Source of the DNA: an uncultured Clostridia bacterium
GTDB lineage: Bacteria > Bacillota > Clostridia > Christensenellales > UBA1242
NCBI GenBank assembly: GCA_948434855.1
Contig: CAOJFR010000007.1
Location: 1-44,989 of the forward strand
DNA length: 44,989 nucleotides
Reading direction: 5' to 3'
Shown here: piece after piece, positions 16,201 to 23,231 of the stretch
How positions within the stretch are numbered: the stretch's first letter is position 1
Layout: every line of letters begins with the position of its first letter
The notes under the pieces: generated by a model
Told to the model about the DNA's origin: nothing
Seen by the model: the letters and a program-made list of their open reading frames with translations, nothing else
Databases searched by the model: none
Translations under genes and position numbers: made by a program

Positions 16201-16362
16201 GCTAACAATTATATTAAAATTTTTGTTAAGTGCACCAGCATTATTGTCTTCTTTAGTTAATGCCAAAGTTGTAGGAACTGCTACTGCTGCTACAGCAACA
16301 ATAGTTGCAACTCCAACTATGATTTTTTTAGTTTTCCCATTACCTCTTGTTTTATTTCCCAC
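13240..16362 (-). CDS. BspA-like LRR surface protein LRR-B (1040 aa)
   Basis: Complete. GTG start at 16362 with AAAGGAG eight bases upstream. Domains: signal peptide 1-35 (MGNKTRGNGKTKK, then an Ala/Val core); conserved N-domain 50-118; InlB/Flg_new-type repeat ~120-190 with YEFLGWYNER and SNLNIHPKF; beta module ~195-288; four related modules at about 291-362, 366-466, 468-568 and 570-643, each opening with (G)xIPSGVxVK and containing YYGDxLTFTYT. Modules 2 and 3 are 102 residues each and nearly identical. BspA-type LRR_5 repeats run ~655-1000 (SSIIRINYGAFYNCNNL, NSVTSIGDHAFGNCSKL). There is no LPXTG or C-terminal membrane helix. It ends YYVYTKIS, similar to the end of LRR-C. Such proteins mediate adhesion in other bacteria, so an adhesin role is inference. 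Confidence 0.93.
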   Translation of the reverse strand: MGNKTRGNGKTKKIIVGVATIVAVAAVAVPTTLALTKEDNNAGALNKNFNIIVSSGIENVPDYNLSISGQAKISELKTLLKGIEGYSITGIYKDESLRHPYLDSEIITENSKIYIGYERITLLVTIFDESGNQLGTPKEVFYKEALTLAEPSKPEDDFATYEFLGWYNERNEQVNLNEITSNLNIHPKFKTIMKEYRLGFTNSNNTESITVTIGGELVTLNSTYHYGSTIKLRATAKLGNEITEFKVTVDGRTVDVLTFANRVEEDGKVYYEIELTANGDLNIVYTEALSEYALTIPSGVTVKREGKTLQSGTKIKYGDELEITYIESEGHHKTEFRLEWAEHITGDLWKVTGDLNIIYAEERNEYSLGSIPSGVIVKIGTETLNSNSKIYYGYQLTFTYTETSNRYTGNTKQEAGYNYSEKETTTYVLKVNSSVLSNGSTITVSDNIALELSSSTSLSWEQSSRIEYSLGTIPSGVTVKRGSTTLSNNATIYYGDTLTFTYTTSSTRNTGNTKQEAGYNYSEKETTTYTLKANNSTLSSGSIVNVTGNITLNLTSTTSLSWEQGSRITYSLGTIPSGVTVRRNGSTLSSNATIYYGDSLTISYTLPSGMKLTSFKVNNQNFTNGGTLSVTGNVNITFTYEKVEDYSYLSFSLNSTYGGYEVRGKDNSVSKVVIPSTYNGKPVVSIGFQAFYGYSNLVSVEIPSSIIRINYGAFYNCNNLEGNIYDNAKYLGNDENPYLFLLSATSKDILSCGINTNCKIINSSAFDSCTSLTTVNIPEGITEIKSNTFYKCSSLISVSLPSTLISIGELAFSWCTSLKSVELPNGLETIVASAFYCCSNLTTINIPNSVTSIGDHAFGNCSKLQYNKYTSGSLTSGYLGNSENPYLYFATRNTTHNFWSGGEVQIHPDCKIICGNAFYKEENLTSIIIPNGVIEIGYVAFAGCNGLTSITIPSSVISLDGSAFRDCLNLKTVIIDSVEVYKQATGTGNYNSGALLSNATTVKVLKSIVDNNNNTNDYLNDTSKYNKTTSGNYYVYTKIS
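14776..15129. repeat. 48-bp perfect direct repeat inside LRR-B
   Basis: Copies at 14776-14823 and 15082-15129 are identical over 48 bases and start 306 bp apart, exactly 102 codons. They encode the same block (KQEAGYNYSEKETTTY) in modules 2 and 3. Confidence 0.9.
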
Positions 16363-16414
16363 TGACTATCTCCTTTGTTTCTCATTTTTTTTCATAGTCG
16401 TAACTATTGCCTAT

Positions 16415-16443
16415 ATTATACGCCCTCCCCCCTCAAAATTCAA
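16415..16443 (-). promoter_or_regulatory. Promoter of LRR-B with G-rich spacer
   Basis: TTGAAT (16443-16438), a 17-bp spacer containing GGGGGGAGGG, perfect TATAAT (16420-16415). Same plan as the LRR-A promoter, but the G-run is interrupted and the spacing is optimal. Confidence 0.7.
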
Positions 16444-16556
16444 GTGTTTAGCTTAAAAAATTAAGTTTTTAACAATAGTATTATAATTTTGCACTATAAC
16501 TCAGCACCTTTGAGTTATTTTATGGTGAAGCCTGAGTTTTTGTAAGTGTTTTGACA

Positions 16557-16582
16557 CTAAAAAAACGGAAACTATGTTTCCG
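16557..16582 (-). terminator. Terminator of the acidic zinc-ribbon gene
   Basis: 7-bp GC-rich stem (16576-16582 with 16566-16572), 3-nt loop, U-run on the minus strand. The rest of 16444-16556 contains only an 8-bp inverted repeat (16494-16516) and no gene that I can see. Confidence 0.75.
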
Positions 16583-16595
16583 CTTTTTTATTAAT

Positions 16596-17198
16596 TTAGT
16601 TCTTTTTTCCAAGAAGGTCATCATCGCCGCCAAAGTCATAATCGTCATCATCGTCATCGTCGTCGTCATCATCGTCATCTGAAACTTCAACAGTTTCAAA
16701 ATCATCTGCAACCTCAGCTATTTCTTCATCTAGGTCTTCTTCTTCATCATCACCAACAAATGCAATTGGATCATCCAAGTCATCTTCAATAAGGTCATCT
16801 TCTTTATCTTCCAATGCATAAGGATCATCATCTTCTGAAATTTCTTCAAAACCTGAATTATACTCATCTTCATCATCGTCAGAATCAATATCATTGCTTG
16901 CAGAAATTGCTGATTCATCTTCCTCATCAGCCTTTTTCCATGTGGTTTCTGCAGGCTCTTCATCTTCTGATGAATTGCTATTTTTCTTTTTCTTGCAATC
17001 TTCACACATAGACTGCTCTGGCTTTATATAATTAACACCACAAACTGGACAAAGCTCTAAATCATCAAAATCTAAAAGTTCATCTTCATCACCCTCTGCA
17101 TGGTGTTTCATTTCTGATTTGCAAACATGGCAATAATCTTCGCCTTCTAAAATATAATTAAGTTCACATCTTGGACATTTTATATATTTCTTTCCCAT
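16596..17198 (-). CDS. Acidic zinc-ribbon protein of unknown function
   Basis: 200 aa. The N-terminal ~75 residues hold four CxxC pairs that form two probable zinc ribbons: CPRCELNYI with YCHVCKSE, and CPVCGVNYI with MCEDCKKKK. The remaining ~125 residues are extremely acidic, with runs of Asp and Glu and an uninterrupted run of 13 Asp near residue 175. It ends in a short basic tail LLGKKN. I recall similar short 'CPRCELNYI' proteins in Clostridia but know of no function. The acidic tail suggests binding of basic partners, or DNA mimicry (inference). Single gene with terminator. A 15-bp-spaced TTTACA/TATACT lies upstream (17229-17255). Confidence 0.75.
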   Translation of the reverse strand: MGKKYIKCPRCELNYILEGEDYCHVCKSEMKHHAEGDEDELLDFDDLELCPVCGVNYIKPEQSMCEDCKKKKNSNSSEDEEPAETTWKKADEEDESAISASNDIDSDDDEDEYNSGFEEISEDDDPYALEDKEDDLIEDDLDDPIAFVGDDEEEDLDEEIAEVADDFETVEVSDDDDDDDDDDDDDYDFGGDDDLLGKKN

Positions 17199-17334
17199 TG
17201 AATGTTCTCCCCGCCTATTTTCCCATATAGTATAACAAAAATTTTTTTTTGTAAACCATTTTATGAAAATATTTTTACTAATTTATTGTATTAGTTTTTT
17301 AGAAAAATATTCACTTTTTTTCAAAGAAAAATAA

Positions 17335-17354
17335 AGTGAGCATAAAAGCTCACT
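17335..17354 (-). terminator. acpP terminator
   Basis: 7-bp perfect stem (17348-17354 with 17335-17341), 6-nt loop, U-rich tail on the minus strand. Confidence 0.75.
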
Positions 17355-17373
17355 CTACTAAAAAATTTTATTA

Positions 17374-17604
17374 TTATTTTTTATGAGATTCAATAAAATC
17401 AACAACATCTTTAATTGATTTGATTTGTGGAATTGCTTCATCTGGAATTGAAATTTTAAACTCATCCTCAAGTGACATTAAAATTTCAACAAGGTCTAAT
17501 GAATCTGCACCAAGGTCTTCACCAATATTAGTTGTTTCAGAAAGTTTGCTTACTTCAACTGAAAGTTGGTTTGCAATAATTTCTTTTACCTTATCAATTA
17601 TCAT
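17374..17604 (-). CDS. acpP: Acyl carrier protein
   Basis: 76 aa, standard length. Carries growing acyl chains in fatty-acid synthesis on a phosphopantetheine arm attached to the Ser of GADSLDLVEI (present). Helices flank the site (MIIDKVKEIIANQL at the start, SIKDVVDFIESHKK at the end). Start at ATG 17604 with GGAGG at a good distance. The upstream in-frame TTG overlaps the ribosome site. Stands alone, with no fab genes next to it. Confidence 0.96.
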   Translation of the reverse strand: MIIDKVKEIIANQLSVEVSKLSETTNIGEDLGADSLDLVEILMSLEDEFKISIPDEAIPQIKSIKDVVDFIESHKK

Positions 17605-17627
17605 AAATTTGTCCTCCAACTATTGTT

Positions 17628-17656
17628 ATATTAACATATACCATTTTTTTTTGCAA
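17628..17656 (-). promoter_or_regulatory. acpP promoter
   Basis: TTGCAA (17656-17651), 17 bp, TAATAT (17633-17628). Confidence 0.5.
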
Positions 17657-17676
17657 CAAAATAGCATTACATTATT

Positions 17677-18984
17677 TTATTTTTGTATGGATATGCTTTT
17701 TGCAATAATTTCAACTGGGCCATCTGGCTGACCAATTGCCCTTTTTATATTAAACTTTAAAATGGTATTTCGTTTAATTCCAAAACAAATATCTTCATAA
17801 CAATATTTGTTTCTCATGTCAACAGTTATTTCATTTCCATTATAATCAACATAGCTAAAAGAAACTATCTCATCACCCTTTTTGAGTTTTCCGCTGGCGA
17901 TTGAACCAGAGGCAACAGAACCAACAACAACTTTATAGTTATCAATAAGCTTATCGTCAACCATTTCTGAAGAATAATAATTATCATGTTCAAATGTTAC
18001 ACCAAGATTAACGTAAGTTGCCTTTCCATCATTCTCAATTATACTTCTAGCAATGTTTATGGCAAGAGTTCCTGGAATGGCATAAGCTGTTCCTTCAGCA
18101 GTGATTGTGTTTGAACCAGAGTTTGTTGTAAAAAGTTTTGCATTTATAAGCCCAATAAACTTGCCCTCTGTATTAAACAGTCCACCACCAGAGTTGCCTG
18201 GGTTGATTGCAGCATCAATCTGCAGTTCTCTGCTTATAACGCCTTCAACGCTAATTTCTTTATTTATTCTAGAAATTAAACCGCCAGTTACACTAAAGCC
18301 ACCAGAAAGTGAGTTTCCAACAGCAAAAGAGGTTTCTCCAATCGCAAGTTTTTGGCTATCATAAATATCAATAGCACCGCAAGCATCAATATTTCTGAGG
18401 TCTGAAACCTTTAATACCGCAACATCATTTGTAACTGAGTATCCAACAACCTGTGCTTTAACAGGCTGCAAATAGCCCTGAAACTGAACATTAATTTTAT
18501 TTTGATAGCCATCAATAACGTGATAACAGGTTAAAATATAAACATAGTTTTCATCATTATTTTTTTCTAAAATTACGCCAGATCCCATGTTTTCTGAATT
18601 GTTATAAAAAGAGTTATAGTCATAAACATTTCCGCCTGCCGCTATGCAAACAGAACTATATCTTGCCTTTTGAACTGCGTGTGTTGAAATATTTTCACCC
18701 GAAACATTAACTGTGTTATTCCAATAATCAATAAACCTATTACCACCAGTTTTAATGTGATGTATAAGCACGCCTATTAATATGACATTTAAGCAAAACA
18801 TAACAGCAAGTGCTCCAACTATTGCCTTGAATCCCTTGCTTGAGCCGTTTGCTGAGGCATTCTTTTTTAAATTTATTGAAAAGTTTTGTCTTTTTGGTTC
18901 TGGCTCTCTGGAAATTGGAGTGTCATCATAAGGAATCTTTTCATTTCTAGAAAGAAGATCTTTATAATCTTCATTATAACTCAT
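17677..18984 (-). CDS. HtrA/DegP-type membrane serine protease
   Basis: 435 aa. Cytosolic N-terminus of ~50 residues, one membrane segment (KAIVGALAVMFCLNVILIGV, ~51-72), then an extracellular trypsin-like domain. Catalytic triad visible: His in LTCYHVIDG, Asp in TNDVAVLKV, Ser in NPGNSGGGLF. One C-terminal PDZ domain (VVVGSVASGSIASGKLKKGD). This is the HtrA/DegQ architecture of Gram-positives, a quality-control protease for exported proteins. It follows a membrane-anchored exported protein by 32 bases with GGAGG as ribosome site, so the two are probably co-transcribed and perhaps functionally linked. Confidence 0.93.
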   Translation of the reverse strand: MSYNEDYKDLLSRNEKIPYDDTPISREPEPKRQNFSINLKKNASANGSSKGFKAIVGALAVMFCLNVILIGVLIHHIKTGGNRFIDYWNNTVNVSGENISTHAVQKARYSSVCIAAGGNVYDYNSFYNNSENMGSGVILEKNNDENYVYILTCYHVIDGYQNKINVQFQGYLQPVKAQVVGYSVTNDVAVLKVSDLRNIDACGAIDIYDSQKLAIGETSFAVGNSLSGGFSVTGGLISRINKEISVEGVISRELQIDAAINPGNSGGGLFNTEGKFIGLINAKLFTTNSGSNTITAEGTAYAIPGTLAINIARSIIENDGKATYVNLGVTFEHDNYYSSEMVDDKLIDNYKVVVGSVASGSIASGKLKKGDEIVSFSYVDYNGNEITVDMRNKYCYEDICFGIKRNTILKFNIKRAIGQPDGPVEIIAKSISIQK

Positions 18985-19016
18985 ATGAAAACCTCCTTTT
19001 TTCCCACTTTACAATT

Positions 19017-20519
19017 TTATTTTACAATATTTTTTCTTGCACTAGCAAATGAAATTATCAAAAATATAACAAATGCAAGCCCAAAGCAGCCTAAAATGCC
19101 ATATAAAACATAAATCATCCACTGATTTATTCCGTCACTAGTGATTTTTACACTAATATTTTCGGAAAAGACTGAAACATTTTCTGCCTCGTTATCAGTG
19201 CCTGATAAGCTTGAACTGCTTAACTTTTTGCCTGAAGAACTGGCAGTAATATTTATTTCACCTTTTTTTTCTGCTTTTATGGAAACATAATATGTTCTTG
19301 TTTCAGTTTCATATACAACCTTTGTTATTTTGGCAATTTTTTCATTTTCTGATGTAAAAGTTACCAAACCTTCAGTTTCATAATCATCTGCAAGAGTAAA
19401 CACTATTATAACTTCTTTCCCCTGCTTTAAGCTATATTCATTTTCAGAAAAATGTCCAAATGCAAACTGTTTAACAATAACTTCATTAACCGCATTAAAT
19501 ATTACGCTGCTTTTGCTCTGATTTTGTTTTTGCTCTTCAAGTTTAAAGGTTATTCTGCAAGTTCCTAAGGTATCAAAAAATATTGTGTCATTAAAGCCAA
19601 CATCATAAGCTTGCTCATTTCTTGGCTTCACTGTAATGTTCCAAGTGAATCTGTTATTTGCTGCCCCGCCAAGCAAAATATTTGTTTTGCCAACATAAAC
19701 ATAAGAAAATATATCTGAAATCTTTTTGCCTCTCAAAGAATAATAACTATCTAAATATACATTCTTAAACTGGTTTATAAAGCTCGCTTTAAATGAATAA
19801 TAAGAATAGTTTAAGCTCTTTTTTACAGAGCTTTTTGTTATATCGTTAATTCCATCAGGAGTTTTTGCACTTGCATAAACATTAAAGAATGTGAGTTTGT
19901 CAGTGGTTGTTGATTTAATTAAACTTCCATCTTCTGTAGTTGGAAGCTTATCGCTTTTTTTGTATGTGATTTGCATTAAATTTAAATTAACTTCACTGTT
20001 ATCTGTAAATGATTTTTTTGAATCGTTATAAACCAATTCTATTAACTTCCAACCACTCTGCGAGCTTAAGCCCATTAAAGTTGAAAGTTCTTTATAATCA
20101 AACTCCCACTCAATTTTTTTGCCATCATTATTTGAAAACGAAATGTTTAGTTTATAAAAATTATCATAGGGTGCATCAGGAAAATATATCCACAAATAAA
20201 TTGAGATATCACTATTTATCCTAAAGTTATTAACCATATAATTTTTGCCAATAATTTGGTTTTCAGAATCTGCAACAGGCGTTATTGAAAAGCCATCCAT
20301 CATTTTGCGATTTACTTCATCAAAAGGAGCCTGAAACTCTTTTGCATCCAACTTTAAACTCTCTGACATTTCACCATAATCAGATGAAACAATAACTTGT
20401 TTATCTAAAGGCTCAGCTGCAAAAGCTGATAAGTTTTTATTTTTATTAACCATAAAAACTGGCACAAGAAAACTTAGCCCAAAAATTAGGCTGAACACAA
20501 AGCAAACTATTTTTTTCAC
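19017..20519 (-). CDS. Exported membrane-anchored protein of unknown function
   Basis: 500 aa. Signal peptide at 1-34 (MKKIVCFVFSLIFGLSFLVP). One membrane helix near the C-terminus (WMIYVLYGILGCFGLAFVIF) followed by a short basic tail, so type I topology with a large extracellular part. Residues ~395-450 (KQGKEVIIVFTL, TFTSENEKIAKI, KKGEINITASS) look like a Big-type Ig fold. The rest is not recognised. Starts at GTG 20519, which shares its G with the ung stop (TAGTG), so it is translationally coupled. Next gene is the HtrA-type protease. Confidence 0.75.
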   Translation of the reverse strand: MKKIVCFVFSLIFGLSFLVPVFMVNKNKNLSAFAAEPLDKQVIVSSDYGEMSESLKLDAKEFQAPFDEVNRKMMDGFSITPVADSENQIIGKNYMVNNFRINSDISIYLWIYFPDAPYDNFYKLNISFSNNDGKKIEWEFDYKELSTLMGLSSQSGWKLIELVYNDSKKSFTDNSEVNLNLMQITYKKSDKLPTTEDGSLIKSTTTDKLTFFNVYASAKTPDGINDITKSSVKKSLNYSYYSFKASFINQFKNVYLDSYYSLRGKKISDIFSYVYVGKTNILLGGAANNRFTWNITVKPRNEQAYDVGFNDTIFFDTLGTCRITFKLEEQKQNQSKSSVIFNAVNEVIVKQFAFGHFSENEYSLKQGKEVIIVFTLADDYETEGLVTFTSENEKIAKITKVVYETETRTYYVSIKAEKKGEINITASSSGKKLSSSSLSGTDNEAENVSVFSENISVKITSDGINQWMIYVLYGILGCFGLAFVIFLIISFASARKNIVK

Positions 20520-21193
20520 TAAATGTTTTCTATTTTCCAGTTTATTTCACCTCTATTATTTTTAACTAAAAACTCATTGGTTTTTTTGAAGTGATTGTTT
20601 CCAAAAAAACCTGCGTATGCCGACAGCGGACTTGGGTGAGCAGATGTGAGCACTAAATGTTTGCTCTCATCAATTAGCGGTCTTTTATTTATGGCATTTC
20701 TTCCCCATAAAATAAACACAACCGGCTTATTTTGTTTGCTAACTTCAGAGATTACTCTATCTGTAAATTTTTGCCAACCAAAACCAGAATGAGAGTTTGC
20801 CATATGAGCCCTTACTGTTAAGGTTGTGTTTAACATAAGCACACCTTGTTTTGACCAGCTCATTAAATATCCATGATTTGGTGTTTCATAGCCATATTCA
20901 CTATTTAATTCTTTATAAATATTTTTAAGCGAAGGAGGAGTTTCAACCCCTGGCATAACTGAAAAGCACATTCCATGTGCCTGACCCTCTTCATGATATG
21001 GATCTTGCCCAAGCAACACAACCTTAACATCGTTAATGTCGCAATTTGTTAGTGCTGCAAAAATTTTTCCCTTTGGCGGATATACCTTATATTTGTTATA
21101 TTCTTCGTCTACTTTTACAAGCAAATCTTTAAAATATTCCTTTTCAAATTCATCTTCTAAAACTGCATCCCAACCATTACCAAAAAATTTCAT
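20519..21193 (-). CDS. ung: Uracil-DNA glycosylase, family 1
   Basis: 224 aa (E. coli Ung 229). Removes uracil from DNA in base-excision repair. Motif A with the catalytic Asp is VLLGQDPYHEEGQAHG. NTTLTVRAHMANSH follows, and the DNA-intercalation motif is SAHPSPLSAYAGF. Start taken at ATG 21193 (MKFFGNGWD) because AAGGAG lies seven bases before it. An ATG 33 bases upstream has no ribosome site. Overlaps the next gene by one base. Confidence 0.95.
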   Translation of the reverse strand: MKFFGNGWDAVLEDEFEKEYFKDLLVKVDEEYNKYKVYPPKGKIFAALTNCDINDVKVVLLGQDPYHEEGQAHGMCFSVMPGVETPPSLKNIYKELNSEYGYETPNHGYLMSWSKQGVLMLNTTLTVRAHMANSHSGFGWQKFTDRVISEVSKQNKPVVFILWGRNAINKRPLIDESKHLVLTSAHPSPLSAYAGFFGNNHFKKTNEFLVKNNRGEINWKIENI

Positions 21194-21312
21194 TGGCTTA
21201 CTCCTTAGTGTGGCATATTTTGCCATTTTACATTTATATTTTACAATTTTATTTTAACAAAATGTTATTTTTTTAGCAACAAAAGCAAATAAAAAACCCA
21301 GCATTTCTTTAA

Positions 21313-21343
21313 CAACAAAAAAACAAGGCATTTGCCTTGTTTT
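21313..21343 (-). terminator. rplM-rpsI terminator
   Basis: 11-bp perfect stem (21333-21343 with 21320-21330), 2-nt apparent loop, U-run on the minus strand. The stem begins inside the rpsI stop codon. Confidence 0.85.
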
Positions 21344-21750
21344 TATCTCTTTGAGAATTGTGGAGCTTTACGAGCTTTCTTAAGACCATATTTCTTTCTT
21401 TCTTTCATTCTTGGGTCACGAGTTAATAGACCTGCTTTTTTGATGCTAGCTTTGAATGTTTCGTTTGAAAGAACAAGTCCTCTTGCAATTGCATGACGGC
21501 AAGCACCAGCTTGTCCTGTGAGTCCACCACCTGTTACAGTGATTTCAATATCATATTTGTCTGCTGCTTCAACTAAACTTAATGCAGTTTTAACTTCATT
21601 TTGAAGAAGTTCTGATTTGAAATATTCACTAAGTGGCTTTTTATTAATAACTATGCTTCCACTACCAGCAGCAATTCTTGCTCTAGCAATGGCTTTTTTT
21701 CTGCGGCCTGTTGCCCAAATCTTTTCGTTTTTTGCACTCTTTTTTGCCAT
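21343..21750 (-). CDS. rpsI: 30S ribosomal protein S9
   Basis: 135 aa. Contains the conserved WATGRRKKAIARARI, GGGLTGQAGACRHAIARGL and the universal C-terminal tail GLKKARKAPQFSKR, which reaches into the P site. Six bases after rplM in the standard L13-S9 operon. Confidence 0.98.
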   Translation of the reverse strand: MAKKSAKNEKIWATGRRKKAIARARIAAGSGSIVINKKPLSEYFKSELLQNEVKTALSLVEAADKYDIEITVTGGGLTGQAGACRHAIARGLVLSNETFKASIKKAGLLTRDPRMKERKKYGLKKARKAPQFSKR

Positions 21751-21756
21751 AACCGA

Positions 21757-22197
21757 TTACCTTCTCCCTTCTAAATTTAAAACTTCTGGTTTTTGAGCTT
21801 GTTGCTCATATTTGTCATCCTTATAAACTCTAAGGTTTGTGAGCATTCTTCTTCCAAGAGAATTTTTTGGAAGCATCTTTTTAACAGCTTGCATAACAGC
21901 CTTATCTGATTGCTCTCTCATAAGTGTTTTATATTGGATTTCTTTGAGTCCACCAATATAGCCTGTGTGATAACGATAATACTTATCTTCTAATTTGTTG
22001 CCAGTAAGAACAACTTTGTCTGTGTTGATGATAATAACATGGTCACCACAAAGCTCATTAGGTGTGAACTCTGGTTTGTTTTTGCCACGAAGAATCGCAG
22101 CAACTTGGCTAGCAAGTCTGCCAAGAGGCATGCTAGTTGCGTCAACAAGATACCATTTTGTTGACTTGTCTTCTGCTTTTTGCATAAATGTTTTCAT
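21757..22197 (-). CDS. rplM: 50S ribosomal protein L13
   Basis: 146 aa. Conserved WYLVDATSMPLGRLASQVA, LRGKNKPEFTPN, DHVIIINTDKVVLTGNK and MLPKNSLGRRMLTNLRVY. Preceded by a strong promoter and a structured 70-base leader that may be an autoregulatory site. Start ATG 22197 has only a weak AAAGG-type ribosome site. Confidence 0.98.
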   Translation of the reverse strand: MKTFMQKAEDKSTKWYLVDATSMPLGRLASQVAAILRGKNKPEFTPNELCGDHVIIINTDKVVLTGNKLEDKYYRYHTGYIGGLKEIQYKTLMREQSDKAVMQAVKKMLPKNSLGRRMLTNLRVYKDDKYEQQAQKPEVLNLEGRR

Positions 22198-22236
22198 CTT
22201 TTTTTACCTTTTCTTTAATTTATTTTTGCGAATTTA

Positions 22237-22273
22237 CTGGGAAAAAACGAGATTCTCCCAATCCTATGCTCGT
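22237..22273 (-). promoter_or_regulatory. Candidate L13 leader, H-type pseudoknot
   Basis: At the predicted mRNA 5' end two stems interleave: ACGAG (22273-22269) with CTCGT (22251-22247), and TTGGGA (22261-22256) with TCCCAG (22242-22237). A first and third element pair, and a second and fourth pair, which makes an H-type pseudoknot (or two exclusive hairpins). L13 leaders are a known class in low-GC Gram-positives. Whether this one fits that family was not checked. Confidence 0.5.
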
Positions 22274-22275
22274 AT

Positions 22276-22304
22276 ATTTTATATCAAATATCGTTTCTTG
22301 TCAA
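22276..22304 (-). promoter_or_regulatory. rplM promoter
   Basis: TTGACA (22304-22299), 17 bp, TAAAAT (22281-22276). Confidence 0.7.
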
Positions 22305-22339
22305 TAATTTAAGCTTTTTTTTTGATATTTTTTATGCTT

Positions 22340-23083
22340 TTAGCAATCATATTCAACGCTTTTTAAAAGAAGTGCCTTTGCAGGCATGGTTTTTCCTGCC
22401 TTTGAACGGTCTTTTGACAATATTATATCAGTTACTTCACTTGGCTTTATTTTGCCATATCCAACACTTACTATTGTTCCAAAAATTATTCTTACCATAT
22501 TATATAAAAAACCATCTCCAGAAATTTCAAAGGCAAACAAGCCCCCTCCTATTTCTTTTATTTTTGCATCATATATTGTTCTCACAAAATTGGTTTTTCC
22601 ACTTTTTCTTGAAACAAATGATCTATAGTCATGCGTACCGACAAAATATTTGCAAGCCTCTTTCATTTTTTCTAGGTTTGCATAGTCATTTATTCTTGTA
22701 GCTATCGCATCATAAATTGGATGAGCAAAATGTGAAATATAAAAAAAATACATATAGGTTTTTTTCTTTGCACTAAACCTTGAATCAAAACTTTCATCAA
22801 CAATTTTTGTCTCTGAAACAGAAATGTCTTCTGGCAATAATGCATTTAGGCTTGAAAGCAATCTTTTTTCATCAACATCACAATTTGTGTCAAAATGACA
22901 AATTTGGGCAAGTGCAGAAACCTCTGCATCAGTTCTGCCACTGGCATAAATTCTTATATTTTCTTTAAGCAAAAACGAAAGTATCTTTTCAAGTTCTTCT
23001 TGAACTGTTCTCTTTTCTGGCTGAATTTGAAAGCCACTAAAATTTTTGCCGTTATAACTAATTTTCAATTTTACTCTGTTCAT
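22340..23083 (-). CDS. truA: tRNA pseudouridine(38-40) synthase TruA
   Basis: 247 aa. Modifies U38-40 in the tRNA anticodon arm. Recognisable blocks: KLKISYNGKNFSGFQIQP, the catalytic ASGRTDAEVSALAQICHF, LNALLPEDISV, and GDGFLYNMVRIIFGTIVSVG. The catalytic Asp is present, but the usual GRTDAGVHA reads GRTDAEVSA, with Gly and His replaced. Start chosen at ATG 23083, six bases after a good -10 box. There is no Shine-Dalgarno, so the mRNA is probably leaderless. A longer frame upstream would start before the promoter. Confidence 0.93.
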   Translation of the reverse strand: MNRVKLKISYNGKNFSGFQIQPEKRTVQEELEKILSFLLKENIRIYASGRTDAEVSALAQICHFDTNCDVDEKRLLSSLNALLPEDISVSETKIVDESFDSRFSAKKKTYMYFFYISHFAHPIYDAIATRINDYANLEKMKEACKYFVGTHDYRSFVSRKSGKTNFVRTIYDAKIKEIGGGLFAFEISGDGFLYNMVRIIFGTIVSVGYGKIKPSEVTDIILSKDRSKAGKTMPAKALLLKSVEYDC

Positions 23084-23089
23084 AAAAAA

Positions 23090-23124
23090 ACTATAGCATA
23101 AAATATCTAATTTTTCAATTAGAT
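23090..23124 (-). promoter_or_regulatory. truA promoter with palindrome over the -35
   Basis: TTGAAA (23118-23113), 17 bp, TATAGT (23095-23090). The -35 overlaps a perfect 8-bp inverted repeat with a GAAA centre (23105-23124), a possible operator. Confidence 0.6.
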
Positions 23125-23147
23125 AACGCAAAAACAAATTATTTCTT

Positions 23148-23176
23148 ATTGACTTGACGCCTCAATAAAACTATAA
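23148..23176 (+). promoter_or_regulatory. Promoter of the pyruvate oxidoreductase gene
   Basis: TTGACT (23148-23153), 17 bp, perfect TATAAT (23171-23176). The 55-base leader has a small hairpin (GCAAAA with TTTTGC, near 23191-23206). Confidence 0.7.
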
Positions 23177-23231
23177 TTGTTTTGTTGAATGCAAAAGCTT
23201 TTTTGCTTAAAAATTTATTTTGGAGAATTTT

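Noticed and set aside
16814..17011. Plus-strand and other-frame ORFs in the acidic gene
   Set aside because: Produced by the GAT/GAC repeats. The minus-strand frame has the zinc ribbons and is the gene.
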